Part shown: one piece after another, positions 41,563-55,467 of the stretch
How positions within the stretch are numbered: position 1 is the first letter of the stretch
Layout: each line of letters opens with the position of its first letter
Source: Otis tarda
Lineage: Eukaryota > Chordata > Aves > Otidiformes > Otididae
DNA length: 64,000 nt
Assembly: GCA_026413225.1 (NCBI GenBank)
Contig: JAPMTP010000102.1
Coordinates: forward strand, 97,139-161,138
Reading direction: 5' to 3'
Made by a program: the position numbers and the translations under genes
The notes under the pieces: model-generated
The model's input: the letters and a program-made list of their open reading frames with translations, nothing else
What the model was told of the DNA's origin: nothing
Database searches by the model: none

Positions 41563-44500
41563 GGAAAACGTATATAAACCACATTAACAACAACTAACAA
41601 CTAACAGGAACAAACAAAAACTGTGACAACAGCTTATTCACAATCATAGCAGTAACAGTAAAGCAGAGAACCCAACATAAAAAGAGCACCGAAAATTGCC
41701 TCCCCTAACAGCAACCAAATTAACGTCCTCAGACACCCCCAATCAGTCTCTTCAACATCTTGGCTCTGAGCAGCGCCAGCTCCCTCTCTCTCTGCCCCCG
41801 CAGCAGGTCTCGTGAAGCTAGAAGTGAAACAACAACAAAAGGCAAACCTTAACAACCACGAAAGTTAAAGGAGACCTCTTTTTTAGATCAATGATACCAA
41901 CCTCACTGATGGGTTTGCGTGGAGATCGCACACTTGACTCGACCTCTCCTCTTCGTCCAGCGGTGGCAGCTCGATAGTGACATTCTAATGATAAGAAAAC
42001 ATGACACCACCACAGCCAAGCAACAGGAAAAATAAAGGAATAAAGGAAAGGAGAAAACGTTACCACTGGTACATCCATGGGCATCTTGAAAATGGGTGCT
42101 GGAGGTAGTGACTCCTGCTGCTCAGGTGGTGTGAGCGTGCTTGGCACCTCGTGGTTGCCCCCAGGCTGTGGGTCAGCAAGGCTCACCTCCACCTCCTCCT
42201 GCGGCTGGGCAAGGGGAAAAGAGCAGAAGGTGAGAAAGCGACGTGCCATCGTGGCTTTTCAATACGGTTACAGAGGCTTACACTTTTTTTTTTAGCCGGC
42301 ACCAAGCCTACTCTCTCCTCACCTCCACCAAGGTGGTGCTGGGGCTGCATCGTACCTCCCGAATCCCAGGAGTCAGAGATCTCGTGAACTGGCACCTGCA
42401 AGGAAAGGGTCAGAAAGCGCTGATGAAACCGTGAAGGCAGGAACAGGCATGGCTTTATCCCTCCTTGTTTGGCAAGTACCCTGCAAAAGGGGTCACTCCT
42501 GGCACGGGAGAGAACACCCTTACGGGTCGCGACTCTGCTGTTGCTTTGGCCCCTGGACAACACGTGCGATACGCTCAGAGCACGACAAGGTGACAGAGAT
42601 GTGCAGTGCCCCTTTGCCAGGCAGTAGGGCTGGGCAGAGAGCCCGCGGGAAGGTGTGATGGCGTCCTTCCCAAAACCCCAGCAGCAGCAGCATCCCTCAG
42701 TGTCCCCCTGCTGAAATGGCAAGTCTGCGGGCCAAGCACGCTTTGTTTTTCTTGTATGGCGGGTTGGTTTCTTTTCCTACTTCAGTTATTCCAGGTGAAA
42801 TACGAGCTTTGTAAGAAGTGCAAATATCTCAGTGTCTACAGCTACTTAGAACAACTCCTTGCTGTGTCTTTGGGATCCAGACAACACCAGCCAGTGCTAG
42901 GATTGCCAGCTGACATGAACAGAGAATTGGGACTATGGCTTTTCCTGTAGGCAGCGGCTCAAAGAGCACAAAACTGTGAGCCTTCTGACCTTGCTGGGCT
43001 GTCTGCTCAGCCTTGCCCCAAGAGAGCTTCAACAAGTGCAAAGGAGAATTGCCAGCCCTGGCAATTGTTTCTCTTGATGTACGTCTTCTCCCAAGGGCAG
43101 GTGCAGGCTTCCTGTCTGGGGCCATCTCTGCGCACCTCGCAGATAGCTCCTATACTCAGAGCAGTGTTCAGAGCTTTGAAAGAAGGACAGCAGACTCTGC
43201 TACACACCTGCGCTCCTGGTTCTCCTTGCCCTGCTTGCATTTCCTCAGTTGCCCATGCCTGCGAATCCTTGCCAGGTCTCTTTCCAAATTTCTCCTCTTC
43301 CTCTCTGGTTGCCCATCACTCCCCTCTTCGCAGCTTAGCTTTTCTCTTTCTTGGTTCTTGTGAAGAGCCTGGCAACCTTTCCATTCAATCGTATTGTTAG
43401 ACATGTAAAGCCTTGATTAACATGAGCCAATTCTGCTCTTAAACAAAGCGTGCTCCGGTTACCTTCTTTCCCCAGATGGGCTCTTCAGGCGTTCGCTTTC
43501 TGGAGCGACTGGAGGCACCTGCCATGGAAATGTGGAAGTTGAGAGGCGGCAAGGACCTACCTGCCCAATCTCTGAAAGGCAGCGCCCTTGGATGGCTTTG
43601 CTCAGCCCAGCTGAGCCAGTTCTGGTGGCACCAGTGCACAAAGTGCCACGGTCAACCTGCCTCAGCCTCGCTTTGCACTTTTGCAGAGCTGCAAGCTGCT
43701 GGATGATTTTGCGTGTCCCTCGTGGCAGCAGCCCCACCTCCTGAGGGGTAGGCTTATCTTGTCCCGCTCTTTGTGGCCCTGACATACCTCTGTGCTTTCT
43801 GCTTCTGCCCCTGGTGCTGCCAGCTCCTCGGGCAATGCGCTCGGCAAGCCCAGCCTCCTCCTCCTCAAAGAGTTCCCCATGGTGTTCAATGAGGAACTCC
43901 ACCAGCTGCGTCACCTGCACACAGCCAACCATTGGTTGCCAGCCTGCTGGCTGAGAACTGCTCAAACAGCCTCAGGAGGAGCTGGCTTTGGCCCGAGCCC
44001 CACCGTGAGCACCCGTGCCTCTGCTGGGGCCACCACCTCTCCGCAGTAGGCAGAGGGAGGGGGACCCCTGGCCAGGCCTGCTTACCTGGATGGGCTGGGG
44101 CAGCGTGCCGTCCTGGCTGCAGAGAGCTGCCAGGGGCCGGCCAAAGAGAGCCCCGCTGGCGCCAGAGCCTGACAGCCCGGGCACCTCTGCAGCGCAGGAG
44201 GTCCCTCGTCGCCCCAAGGGCCAGGGCAGCCACCTCCACCTCCTCCTGCGGCTCCCGTCTGCTGCCAAGGAAAAGAGAGCAAAGAGCCATGGAGGAGAAG
44301 CACCAGGCCAGCTCTCCCGGACCCTCTCAGCCCTGTCCCCCTGCCACTGAGGGCAGGGGAAAGACATCATTTGGGAACAAGGGACCCAGGGGCTCAGCTC
44401 TCTCCTACTGCAGAGCCACGGGGATGGGCGTGCCCTGGGGGAAGGGCAGCAGCAGCAGCCCCAGTGCAGCAGGAGGAGAGAAGGGTGGTCCTGCCCTCAT

Positions 44501-46149
44501 CTTCTGCAAACTCACCAGCGTGGCCATGTCCACTTTGGCTGCCAGAGGGGACAGCAGGTGACCACCGCTCTGCAGCAGCCTGCGAGAAACACACTGCGCT
44601 CACCAACAGCCCCACAGCAGAAAGGGCCCCTGGAAAGCTGCACTGGCCCCTGGCCACGTATGAGAGATGGGGATGAGCGAGATTGCAGCCCAAGCAATCC
44701 TCACCTTTGCCTGGCCCTCAACCAGCCTCTCCAGGCTTCTGGCGTGTAGCGTGGATGCCTGGGCAAGGGGAAAAGAGCAGAAGGTGAGAAACCATGTGCC
44801 TGATGCTGGGCTGCAGCAGCATCTGTGGGCAGAGCGGGGCCGGGGGGATACTCACGTCCCTGCGGCTGCTCAGCTCCTTCAGCAGGAGCCTGATGGAGGG
44901 CAGCTGGGTGACACGGGCTCCCTGCACTCCTTCTGGTGGCCTGTGCATTTGGAAGGGGCAGGGAAAGAGCTGTGTGAGAGCCAAGCCCCCTTTTCCCTCT
45001 GCTGCTGGCCCAGGGAGCACTTCCAAGCTGCCCCAAAGCAGCCGGGTAGCGCCCAGCAGTGGAGCGGAGAGCAGCGGCAGTGGTGAGGACGGGGCTGGGC
45101 GGGTGTTGGCTGCGCACAGCTGGGCCAAGCAGCTGCACCAGCTCTGCCCGCTCAAGAGCTGCCTGCAGCTGTGGGGGCACCTCTCCCCAGCTCAGGAGCG
45201 ATGATTTTGCGCCCTATGGCTACGCCTGGAGCCTCCCCATGTGATGTAAGCACAGGTTTCCCACAGGCTGCAGTGCCAGGCAGCACTTACCCAAGGAATG
45301 CGCTGAGCCACATGTCCTTCACTTCCCGGGAGCTGCAGAAAGAGAGGAGAAACAGCCTGAGGGCCTGCTGCGCCCCAGCCTTTGGGCAGAGGCAGGCACC
45401 CACACAGCCCTGCCCCATGGGGACAGCCACAGAGGCAGGACAGAGCCCCTGTGGGGCAGGACAGAGGCGCTGCCCAAGCCTCTGGTGGGAGGTAGTCCTG
45501 AGACTCACTGGAAAGTGATGATGCAGGAGCCGCATGGCCAGATGAGGACAAGGGAGTTGGTCACGTCGCCTTCCTCCTCCTCCTCCCTTGCTGCCCCCTT
45601 GGCAGTGCTCAGCACCTGCAGCTGGCCCAGGGGCAGTCTGAGCTTCGGGCGCAGGGCACCATTGCTTCTGCAGAGAGGAGCGGCAGGGAGTGAGCTGGAG
45701 GTGGCCCAGCCCAGTGGCTCCCTCCAGCCTGCCCCTGCCATGGGCACGGCCGTGGGGTGCAGGCAGCACCAGGGTACCGGGCACCTGGGGCTGCTCCTTG
45801 GCTGCCCCTGCCCTGGTGTCAGGGCCAGGCCTTGGCAGGAAAGGCCGCTGGGCTCTGCCAGTCTTACCTGGACTTGGCGATGAGCAAGCTGTCGCTGAAG
45901 AGGAAGAGATCCCTCTTCTTCTTCCTCACACGGCCCTGCCTCACCCACACACACTGACTGAGCAGTGGCTTAGGTGATGCCGGCTCAGGGCACGCGCTGC
46001 TGCACGGGGTCAGGGTCAACCCTGCAGAGCAGACACAGACACGAGCGGGCAGGAGAAAGGCGGCTGCTGCAGGGCCCAGCTCTGCCGACATGTCTCTGAG
46101 GTGCGGGGGGAGCCTACCTGGAGCTGCGGCAGCAGTTCACCTGGCCCAT
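41557..46149 (-). pseudogene. PH/RhoGAP-like membrane gene copy, unit 5 (frameshifted)
   Basis: Full exon set. Start exon 46118-46149; RhoGAP N-terminal exon 44086-44258; exon 8 at 44516-44579; exon 7 at 44705-44758; tail exons 42064-42204, 41902-41984 and 41634-41817 are open with an intact stop. It has single extra bases in the first PH exon, in the RhoGAP C-terminal exon (43788-43914, 127 nt against 126) and in the basic exon. As in unit 4, the lesions are single-base. Confidence 0.68.
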
Positions 46150-49100
46150 CCTGCCAAGGCCAGGAGAAGCTTAGTGGGGGATACACTGGTGGGACACCTC
46201 TGGATACACTCAGGACAGTGCCCAGCCGGCCCCAGAGAGGCTGCCAAGCGAGGTCCTGGTGCCAAACAGTGCTGCTGGGCAAGAGCTTGGCTCTCCCCAG
46301 CACTCTTGTGTGCTGGCACAGCGTCGTCCCTGCAGGTACTGGAGCCGTTGCCGGGCCGGCGCCAGGTCAACACTCCATGCCATTGTGACCTCAGCCATCG
46401 CACTGGGGGCACTGTTGGCGCAGGGGCCCTGAGGAACTCTTCCCAATATGCTAATGTCTCTCGTACTGGGGAGTCAAGACCCGGGCACAGAGCTGCAGGC
46501 ATGGCCTCAGCTGCGCTGGAGCTGAGGGGAAGGGTCACCTCCCTCCAGCTGCTGGCAAGGCTCTGCCCACTGCAGCCCAGGGTAACGCTTGCCGATGCCT
46601 TTGAGCAAGGGCAGCTTGCTGGCTCCTGGTCACCTTGCTGCCCACCAGCACCCTAGGACCTTTTTTGCCACGCTGCTTTCCAGCAGTTTTGCCAAGGTGC
46701 TTTGGGGCACAGCTACGTGTGGATGTTTCCCAGGATGCTTTGTGCTAAACGGGTGCCAGCCGCAGTCCGTCTCATTTTCTTTCGGCAGATCTCCCCGTGC
46801 CACTGCCGTGAGGGTGAGAAGGGTGTGTTTCCTCCAGCCAAAGCAGTGGTCCAAGTGGAAAGGCTCTTTTATTCTGGGACAGGGACAAAGAGGATGCACC
46901 CTGGCCACACATCCAGAGACAGAGTTTCCGCACAACTCCATCTTGGTCTTTGTTCTTTAACTCCAACTTTTTCACACCAACAGTGTTTTTCACATAACGT
47001 CTGGGTAAAAGGCAGTGCTTGGCACTCTTTTTTACTCCTCAGCCTCTAGAACATCGTGAGGGGGCAAACTGCAAGAAGCAGAGCAGAGCAGAATAGTGCC
47101 TCCGAGGGGGCTGCAGACATGTCCTGCCCACTTCCCACTCTTCCTGGGATGCTTAAGACGGTCGGCAGAGGGAAGAAAGCCAAAGGGAAGGATCGGGAAG
47201 AGGGACAGAAGGAAGGACGGTGGGAAGGAAGGAAAGAAAATAGGCGAGTGAGTGAGAAAGAGCGAGCAGCACTCTCTGGAAGCCCTCTAGAAGCAGCGGT
47301 AGGAAAGAGTTTCCACGACTGCAATACCTCGTGCAGTGTATATTTGCAAAGCTGGAGTGCCTGGACAAGGACGCGTCGGATGGCTGAAAAGTGAGAGAGG
47401 GGAGCACACATGTATTTTATCTTTGCCTCTGCCAGTGGCATTTGACCCAGGTTTCTGGGCAGCATTGAACCTGGCTCTATTGACTGCTCCTTCCTGTCAG
47501 TCCCTGGGCAGGTACTGTGCCTCAAAGCAAAGCAACGCCCCATTGTGCTGCAAGAGCAAGGCAACGTCCTGGTCAGGACCCAGACACAAGGTAGAGATGA
47601 TCAAAGGATGATGGGGGCCTGCCTGTAGACAGTGTCTCTGTTCCCTAATAGCCTGTGTGTGCTGGCATTGACAGCTGCCCCTTCTGGACAATACAAGAAC
47701 TTGAAACAACTTGGATGCATTTCCAGGTGTTATTTCAGAAGGGGAGTATACTTCTGGTAGCTCCCAGATTCATTTCTTGCAGGTACGTGGAGGAGAATGC
47801 ATGGTTGAAGCATGACCACAGCTTTTGCAGCTGTATGACCCATGATTGCTACTCACAAGGAAAACTCAGCCAAGCCCTCTTGTGAGAGTCAAGCTCTGTT
47901 CTTTGCATACAAGTTTCTTTATGGGGTGGTGGCCGAGCGTCCAAGTGACGTTGGACTTTGGAAGTTCTGCTGCTCTCTTGCCACTGCAGATAAACCAAAG
48001 CACCCGCCAAAAAGCAGACACAGGTATTTCTAGCTTCTCAGGAAACCTTTTGGCTGAAGTGGCAAAGGCTGATCCTTGCCTTCTGAAGAGCTTCACAAGC
48101 CAGAATGCATCTTGACACTTGTCCTGCCTTCAGCTGCAGCAACAACCAATGGTCTTGAGGGGCTTCCCATGACATTACTGGTGATGGTGCCTTGAGACAG
48201 AGAAGTGTTATTTAACAACAATTAAAGCTACCCTGGTAAAATTGTTTTTTGTGTTGCCTTGGTGGTTTAGTACGATGCCTTTCCAACGCAGAACATGGAT
48301 GGTTTGATCTGAAGTTGGTGCTGGAGTGGAAGGGGACAGCTTGGCTCCTGTCACTGCTGTGTTGGCTGCTGCCGCAAGCGCAGTGGCTGACCTGGCTGCA
48401 GGCAGTGGGCTCGTCTCCTCTTCAGAAGGAACAACCCACAAGGTACAAAACGGAGAAAGCAAAGTTAATGGCTGAGCAATTTGTTGTACCAGAAGAAACT
48501 AGAGTTGAGCTCCATCTCCATGAATGCCTTAGCCAAGTACCCTTGGAGCCTGCCATGGAAAATCTGTAAAGATACAGCTGGTGAAATGTGTCTTTTGTAA
48601 GATTCATCAGGAAGAGCTGTTGTGGAAATTAAGAAGTAGAAATTAATTTATTCTGCCCACCACCTAGAAATGAAACATTGGTTCTACACTCCTAATTTTT
48701 TCTCTTGTTCTCTGGGTGGAAAGACTGTAATTTCTGGGTTAGAGCAGAACAGAATAGAAGGGTTCAGTGGGAAGAGACCTACAGCGCTCATCTAGTCCAA
48801 CTGTGTGACAGCGTCAGGGCTGACCAAAAGTTCAAGCATGTTGTTAAGGGCATTGTCCAAGTGCCTCTTGAACACTGACAGACTTGGGGCATCCCCCACC
48901 TGTCTAGGAAGCCTGTTCCAGTGTTTGACCAGCTCTGCGTAAAGAAATACTTCCTCATGTCCAGTCTAAGCCTCTCCTGGCACAGCTGTGAACCGTTCCC
49001 ATGTGTCTTATCACTGGATAGCAGGGAGAAGAGATCAGCACCTCCCTCTCCGCTTCCCCTCCTCAGGAAGCTGTAGAGAGAGCGTTCAGAGCGTAGAGAT

Positions 49101-50106
49101 GGGCTCTCAGTCTCCTTTTTCTCCAAGCTAGACAAACCCAAAGTTCTTAGCCACTCCCTCAGAGAACATTCCTTACAGCCCTGTCACCACCTTTGTTGCC
49201 GTCCTCTGGGACGCATTCAAGGACCTCCACATCTTTCTTTTATTGTGTGGCCCTGCACCGCACAGAGTATGGTGCGGCCTTACTGAAGGGAAGGCCACAC
49301 CAACGCTAAATAGCGTGGGATAATCATCTCTTTTGCCTGGCTGGTTATGCTGTGTTTGTGTTGGTTTTGTTTTGTGAGGGAAGCTCTGGTGGCAGCTTCT
49401 GTGAGAAGCTTCTAGAAGTTTCCCCTTTGTTCGGTGGACTCGGCCGGGCCTAGGGTGGACCCGCCGCTGGCCAGGGCTGAGACGTGTGGTAGCAAAATGT
49501 TCCCTCCTAACGCCTCTGTGATTATCTACTTAAAAAGGGGAAAAAGAATTAAAAGGACAAACTGAAGCTGTGAAGCAGCTGAAGCGGGGGCAGAGATGGG
49601 GAGGCGCGAGCCTTGTGGGCCTTGCAGCCCTCACCCGCTGGCCTTTCTCCCGGCAGCCGTCTGGGCCCGACTGGGCCCGGCCCGGCTGCAAGAAGTGGAG
49701 AGATGAGATGTGAAGAGATCCTGAGAGACGTCTGCCTGAGCCAATTGTGAAGAATTTCTTGTGAGAGGAACGGCTGCAGACACCCAGGTCAATGAAGAAG
49801 GAGGGGGAGGAGTAATGCTGCTCCTGGCAGAGACTCCCCTGCAGCCCATGGAGGCCCATGGAGGAGCAGAGATCCACCTGCAGCCCATGGAGGTCCCCAG
49901 GTCGGGGCAGGCGGATACCTGAAGGGGGCTGTGGCCCATGAAGGGCCCGCGCTGGGGCAGCCGTTCCGGAGGGCCTGCACCCCGTGGAAAAAGGACCCAC
50001 ACCGAAGCAGCACCAGTCCCCACCCCCAACCCCCACTTCCCGCCTTTGCATACAGATTCACTATAGATGTGAAAAAAGAGACTCTTGATGAACTGCAAAA
50101 CGGAAC
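46150..50106. other. Spacer between the unit 5 and unit 6 genes
   Basis: Purine tract (~47190-47250), empty LTR site (~47965) and CR1 end (48745-49329). No gene supported. Confidence 0.5.
48745..49329 (-). mobile_element. CR1 LINE 3' end (unit 6)
   Basis: Copy of the same CR1 insertion as in the other units. Confidence 0.85.
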
Positions 50107-50112
50107 TTTATT
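50107..50112 (-). terminator. Poly(A) signal, unit 6 gene
   Basis: AATAAA on the minus strand, equivalent to the other units. Confidence 0.7.
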
Positions 50113-53100
50113 GGAAAACGTATATAAACCACATTAACAACAACTAACAACTAACAGGAACAAACAAAAACTGTGACAACAGCTTATTCACAATCATAGC
50201 AGTAACAGTAAAGCAGAGAACCCAACATAAAAAGAGCACCGAAAATTGCCTCCCCTAACAGCAACCAAATTAACGTCCTCAGACACCCCAATCAGTCTCT
50301 TCAACATCTTGGCTCTGAGCAGCGCCAGCTCCCTCTCTCTGCCCCCGCAGCAGGTCTCGTGAAGCTAGAAGTGAAACAACAACAAAAGGCAAACCTTAAC
50401 AACCACGAAAGTTAAAGGAGACCTCTTTTTTAGATCAATGATACCAACCTCACTGATGGGCTTGCGTGGAGATCGCACACTTGACTCGACCTCTCCTCTT
50501 CATCCAGCGGTGGCAGCTCGATAGTGACATTCTAATGATAAGAAAACATGACACCACCACAGCCAAGCAACAGGAAAAATAAAGGAATAAAGGAAAGGAG
50601 AAAACGTTACCACTGGTACATCCATGGGCATCTTGAAAATGGGTGCTGGAGGTAGTGACTCCTGCTGCTCAGGTGGTGTGAGCGTGCTTGGCACCTCGTG
50701 GTTGCCCCCAGGCTGTGGGTCAGCAAGGCTCACCTCCACCTCCTCCTGCGGCTGGGCAAGGGGAAAAGAGCAGAAGGTGAGAAGCGACGTGCCATCGTGG
50801 CTTTTCAATACGGTTACAGAGGCTTACACTTTTTTTTTTTAGCCGGCACCAAGCCTACTCTCTCCTCACCTCCACCAAGGTGGTGCTGGGGCTGCATCGT
50901 ACCTCCCGAATCCCAGGAGTCAGAGATCTCGTGAACTGGCACCTGCAAGGAAAGGGTCAGAAAGCGCTGATGAAACCGTGAAGGCAGGAACAGGCATGGC
51001 TTTATCCCTCCTTGTTTGGCAAGTACCCTGCAAAAGGGGTCACTCCTGGCACGGGAGAGAACACCCTTACGGGCAGCGACTCTGCTGTTGCTTTGGCCCC
51101 TGGACAACACGTGCGATACGCTCAGAGCACAACAAGGTGACAGAGATGTGCAGTGCCCCTTTGCCAGGCAGTAGGGCTGGGCAGAGAGCCCGCGGGAAGG
51201 TGTGATGGCGTCCTTCCCAAAACCCCAGCAGCAGCAGCATCCCTCAGTGTCCCCTGCTGAAATGGCAAGTCTGCGGGCCAAGCACGCTTTGTTTTTCTTG
51301 TATGGCGGGTTGGTTTCTTTTCCTACTTCAGTTATTCCAGGTGAAATACGAGCTTTGTAAGAAGTGCAAATATCTCAGTGTCTACAGCTACTTAGAACAA
51401 CTCCTTGCTGTGTCTTTGGGATCCAGACAACACCAGCCAGTGCTAGGATTGCCAGCTGACATGAACAGAGAATTGGGACTATGGCTTTTCCTGTAGGCAG
51501 CGGCTCAAAGAGCACAAAACTGTGAGCCTTCTGACCTTGCTGGGCTGTCTGCTCAGCCTTGCCCCAAGAGAGCTTCAACAAGTGCAAAAGGAGAATTGCC
51601 AGCCCTGGCAATTGTTTCTCTCGATGTACGTCTTCTCCCAAGGGCAGGTGCAGGCTTCCTGTCTGGGGCCATCTCTGCGCACCTCGCAGATAGCTCCTAT
51701 ACTCAGAGCAGTGTTCAGAGCTTTGAAAGAAGGACAGCAGACTCTGCTACACACCTGCGCTCCTGGTTCTCCTTGCCCTGCTTGCATTTCCTCAGTTGCC
51801 CATGCCTGCGAATCCTTGCCAGGTCTCTTTCCAAATTTCTCCTCTTCCTCTCTGGTTGCCCATCACTCCCTCTTCGCAGCTTAGCTTTCTCTTTCTTGGT
51901 TCTTGTGAAGAGCCTGGCAACCTTTCCATTCAATCGTATTGTTAGACATGTAAAGCCGTGATTTACATGAGCCAATTCTGCTCTTAAACAAAGCGTGCTC
52001 CGGTTACCTTCTTTCCGCAGTTGGGCTCTTCAGGCGTTCGCTTTCTGGAGCGACTGGAGGCACCTGCCATGGAAATGTGGAAGTTGAGAGGCGGCAAGGA
52101 CCTACCTGCCCAATCTCTGAAAGGCAGCGCCCTTGGATGGCTTTGCTCAGCCCCAGCTGAGCCAGCTCTGGTGGCACCAGTGCACAAAGTGCCACGGTCA
52201 ACCTGCCTCAGCCTCGCTTTGCACTTTTGCAGAGCTGCAAGCTGCTGGATGATTTTGCGTGTCCCTGTGGCAGCAGCCCCACCTCCTGAGGGGTAGGCTT
52301 ATCTTGTCCCGCTCTTTGTGGCCCTGACATACCTCTGTGCTTTCTGCTTCTGCCCCTGGTGCTGCCAGCTCCTCGGGCAATGCGCCGGCAAGCCCAGCCT
52401 CCTCCTCCTCAAAGAGTTCCCCATGGTGTTCAATGAGGAACTCCACCAGCTGCGTCACCTGCACACAGCCAACCATTGGTTGCCAAGGCCTGCTGGCTGA
52501 GAACTGCTCAAACAGCCTCAGGAGGACGCTGGCTTTGGCCCGAGCCCCACCGTGAGCACCCCGTGCCTCTGCTGGGAGCCCCACCACCTCTCCGCAGTAG
52601 GCAGAGGGAGGGGGACCCCCTGGCCAGGCCTGCTTACCTGGATGGGCTGGGGGCAGAAAGTGCACGTCCTGGCTGCAGAGAGCTGCCAGGGGCCTGGGCC
52701 AAAGAGAGCCCTGCTGGTGCCAGAGCCTGACAGCCTCCGGGCACCTCTCTGCCATGCGCAGGAGAGTCCCTCTCTGTCGCCCCCAAGGGCCAGGGCAGCC
52801 ACCTCCACCTACTCCTGCGGCTCCCGGCTGCTACCAAGGAAAAGAGAGGCAAAGAGCCGTGGAGGAGAAGCACCAGGCCACGCTCTCCCGGACCCTCTCA
52901 GCTCTGTCCCCCTGCCACTGAGGGCAGGGGGAAAGACATCATTTGGGGGAACAAGGGACCCAGGGGCTCAGCTCTCTCCTACTGCAGAGCCACAGGGATG
53001 GGCGTGCCCTGGGGGAAGGGCAGCAGCAGCAGCCCCAGTGCAGCAGGAGGAGAGAAGGGTGGTCCTGCCCTCATCTTCTGCAAACTCACCAGCGTGGCCA

Positions 53101-54819
53101 TGTCCACCTTGGCATGCCAGAGGGGACATGCAGGTAGACCACCCTGGCTCTGCAGCAGCCTGCAAGAAACACACTGCGCTCACCAAACAGCCCCACAGCA
53201 GAAAGGGCCCCACAGCAAGCTGCACTGGCCCCTGGCCACGTATGAGAAGATGGGGATGAGCGAGATTGCAGCCCAAGCAATCCCCCCCCTCACCTTTGCC
53301 TGGCCCTCAAGCAGCCTCTCCAGAAGCTTCTGGCGTGTAGCGTGGATGCCTGGGCAAGGGGAAAAGAGCAGAAGGTGAGAAGCCATGTGCCTGATGCTGG
53401 GCTGCAGCAGCATCTGTGGGGCAGAGCGGGGCCGGGGGGATACTCACGCCCCTGCGGCTGCTCCAGCTCCTTCAGCAAGGAGCCTGATGGAGGGGCAGAA
53501 GCTGGCCGTTGACACGGGCTCCCTGCACTCCTTCTGGTGGCCTGTGCATTTGGAAGGGGCAGGGAAAGAGCTGTGTGAGAGCCAAGCCCCCTTTTCCCCT
53601 CTGCTGCTGGCCCAGGGAGCACTTCCAGGCTGCCCCAAAGCAGCCGGGTGAGCGCCCAGCAGTGGAGCTGGAGTGAGCAGCAGGCAGTGGTGAGGACGGG
53701 GGCTGGGCGGGTGCTTGGCTGCGCACAGCTGGGCCAAGCAGCTGCACCAGCTCTGCCCAAGCTCAAGAGCTGCCTGCAGCTGTGGGGGGCACCTCTCCCC
53801 AGCTCAGGAGCGATGATTTTGCGCCCCTATGGCTACGCCTGGAGCCTCCCCCATGTGATGTAAGCTGGCCAGTGTTTCCCACAGGCTGCACGTGCCAGGC
53901 AGCACTTACCCAAGGAATGCGCTGAGCCCACATGTCCTTCACTTCCCGGGAGCTGCAGAAAGAGAGGAGAAACAGCCTGAGGGCCTGCTGCGGCCCCAGC
54001 CTTTGGGCAGAGGCAGGCACCCACAGCAGCCCTGCCCCATGGGGACAGCCACAGGAGGCAGGACAGGAGCCCCGTGGGGCAGGACAGAGGTGCTGCCCAA
54101 GCCTCCTGGTGGGAGGTAGTCCTGAGACTCACTGGAAAGTGATGATGCAGGAAGCTCGCATGGCCAGATGTGAGGACAAGGGAGTTGGTCACGTCGCCTT
54201 CCTCCTCCTCCTCCCTTGCTGCCCCTTGGCAGTGCTCAGTGCCACCTGCAGCTGTGGGCCCAGGGGCAGTTCTGAGCTTCGGGCGCAGGCGCACCATTGC
54301 TTCTGCAGAGAGGAGGCTGGCGGCAGGGAAGTGAGCTGGGAGGTGGCCCAGCCCAGTATGGCTCCCCTCCAGCTCTGCCCCCTGCCATGGGCACGGCCGT
54401 GGGTGCAGGCATGCACCCAAGGGTAGCGGGCACCTGGGGCTTTGCTCCTTGGCTGCCCCTGCCCTGGTGTCAGGGCCAGGCACTTGGCAGGAAAGTGGCC
54501 GCTGGGCTCTGCCAGTGAATCTTTACCTGGACTTCTGGCGATATTGACCAAGGTGTCGCTGAAGAGGAAGAGAGATCCCTCTTCTTCTTCCTCACACGGC
54601 CCTGCCTCACCCACACACACTGACTGAGCAGTGGCTTAGGTGATGCACGGGCTCAGGCACGCGCTGCTGCACGGGGTCAGGGTCAACCCTGCAGAGCAGA
54701 CACAGACACGAGCGGGCAGGGAGAAAGGCGGCTGCTGCAGGGCCTCAGCCTCTGCCCACATGTCTCTGAGGTGCGGGGGAGCCTACTCTGGAGCTGCGGC
54801 AGCAGTTCACCTGGCCCAT
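50107..54819 (-). pseudogene. PH/RhoGAP-like membrane gene copy, unit 6 (broken as read)
   Basis: The 3' half (50107-~52480) is clean: the basic exon is in frame, and the tail exons 50611-50751 and 50449-50531 are open. The last exon (50184-50364) has lost a GA dinucleotide and one C, giving a TGA before the membrane anchor. The 5' half, from the RhoGAP exons to the start exon (ATG at 54819), is riddled with 1-5 base insertions, including one in the first donor site. I attribute these to sequence error. Confidence 0.62.
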
Positions 54820-55467
54820 CCTGCCAAGGCCAGGAGAAGCTGATTAGTGGGTGGGAGCATACACTGGTGGTGCACCCTCTGGATACACACTCAGGACGAG
54901 GGTGCCCAAGCCGGCCCAAGAGAGGCTGCCAAGCGAGGTCCTTGGTGCCAAAACACGTGCTGCTGGGCAAGAGCTTGGCTCTCCCCACGCACTCTTGTGT
55001 GCTGGCACAGCGTCGTCCACTGCAGGTCACTGGAGCCGCTTGCCGGGCCGGCGCCAGGTCAACACTCCATGCCATTGTGACCTCAGCCATCGCACTGGGG
55101 GCACTGGTGGCGGAGGGGCCCTGAGGAACCTCTTCCCAATATGCTAATGTCTCATCGTGGCCAGGGGAGTCAAGACCCAAAGGCACAGAGCTGTGGCAGG
55201 GCATGGCCTTCAGCTGCGCTGAGCTGAGGGGAAGGGTCACCTCCTCCAGCTGCTGGCAAGGCTCTGCCCACTGCAGCCCAGGGGTAACGCTTGCCGATGC
55301 CTTTGAGCAAGGGCAGCTTGCTGGCTCCTGGTCCACCTTGCTGCCCACCAGCACACTAGGACCTTTCTTGCCACGCTGCTTTCCAGCAGTTTTGCCAAGG
55401 AGTGCTTTGGGAGGCACAGCTACGTGTGGATGTTTCCCAGGATGCTTTGTGCTAGACGGGTGCCATC

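Larger units (their letters stand above)
38863..47414. repeat. Tandem unit 5 (8552 bp)
   Basis: Complete unit of the second subfamily, most like unit 4. It contains an empty LTR site, a CR1 end and one minus-strand gene copy. Confidence 0.9.
47415..55467. repeat. Tandem unit 6, cut by ERV block 2
   Basis: Second-subfamily unit that ends at the same internal base as unit 2 and passes into ERV block 2. Up to about 52480 it is as clean as the other units. Beyond that, small insertions appear every few tens of bases relative to units 3-5, which looks like sequence error. Confidence 0.86.
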
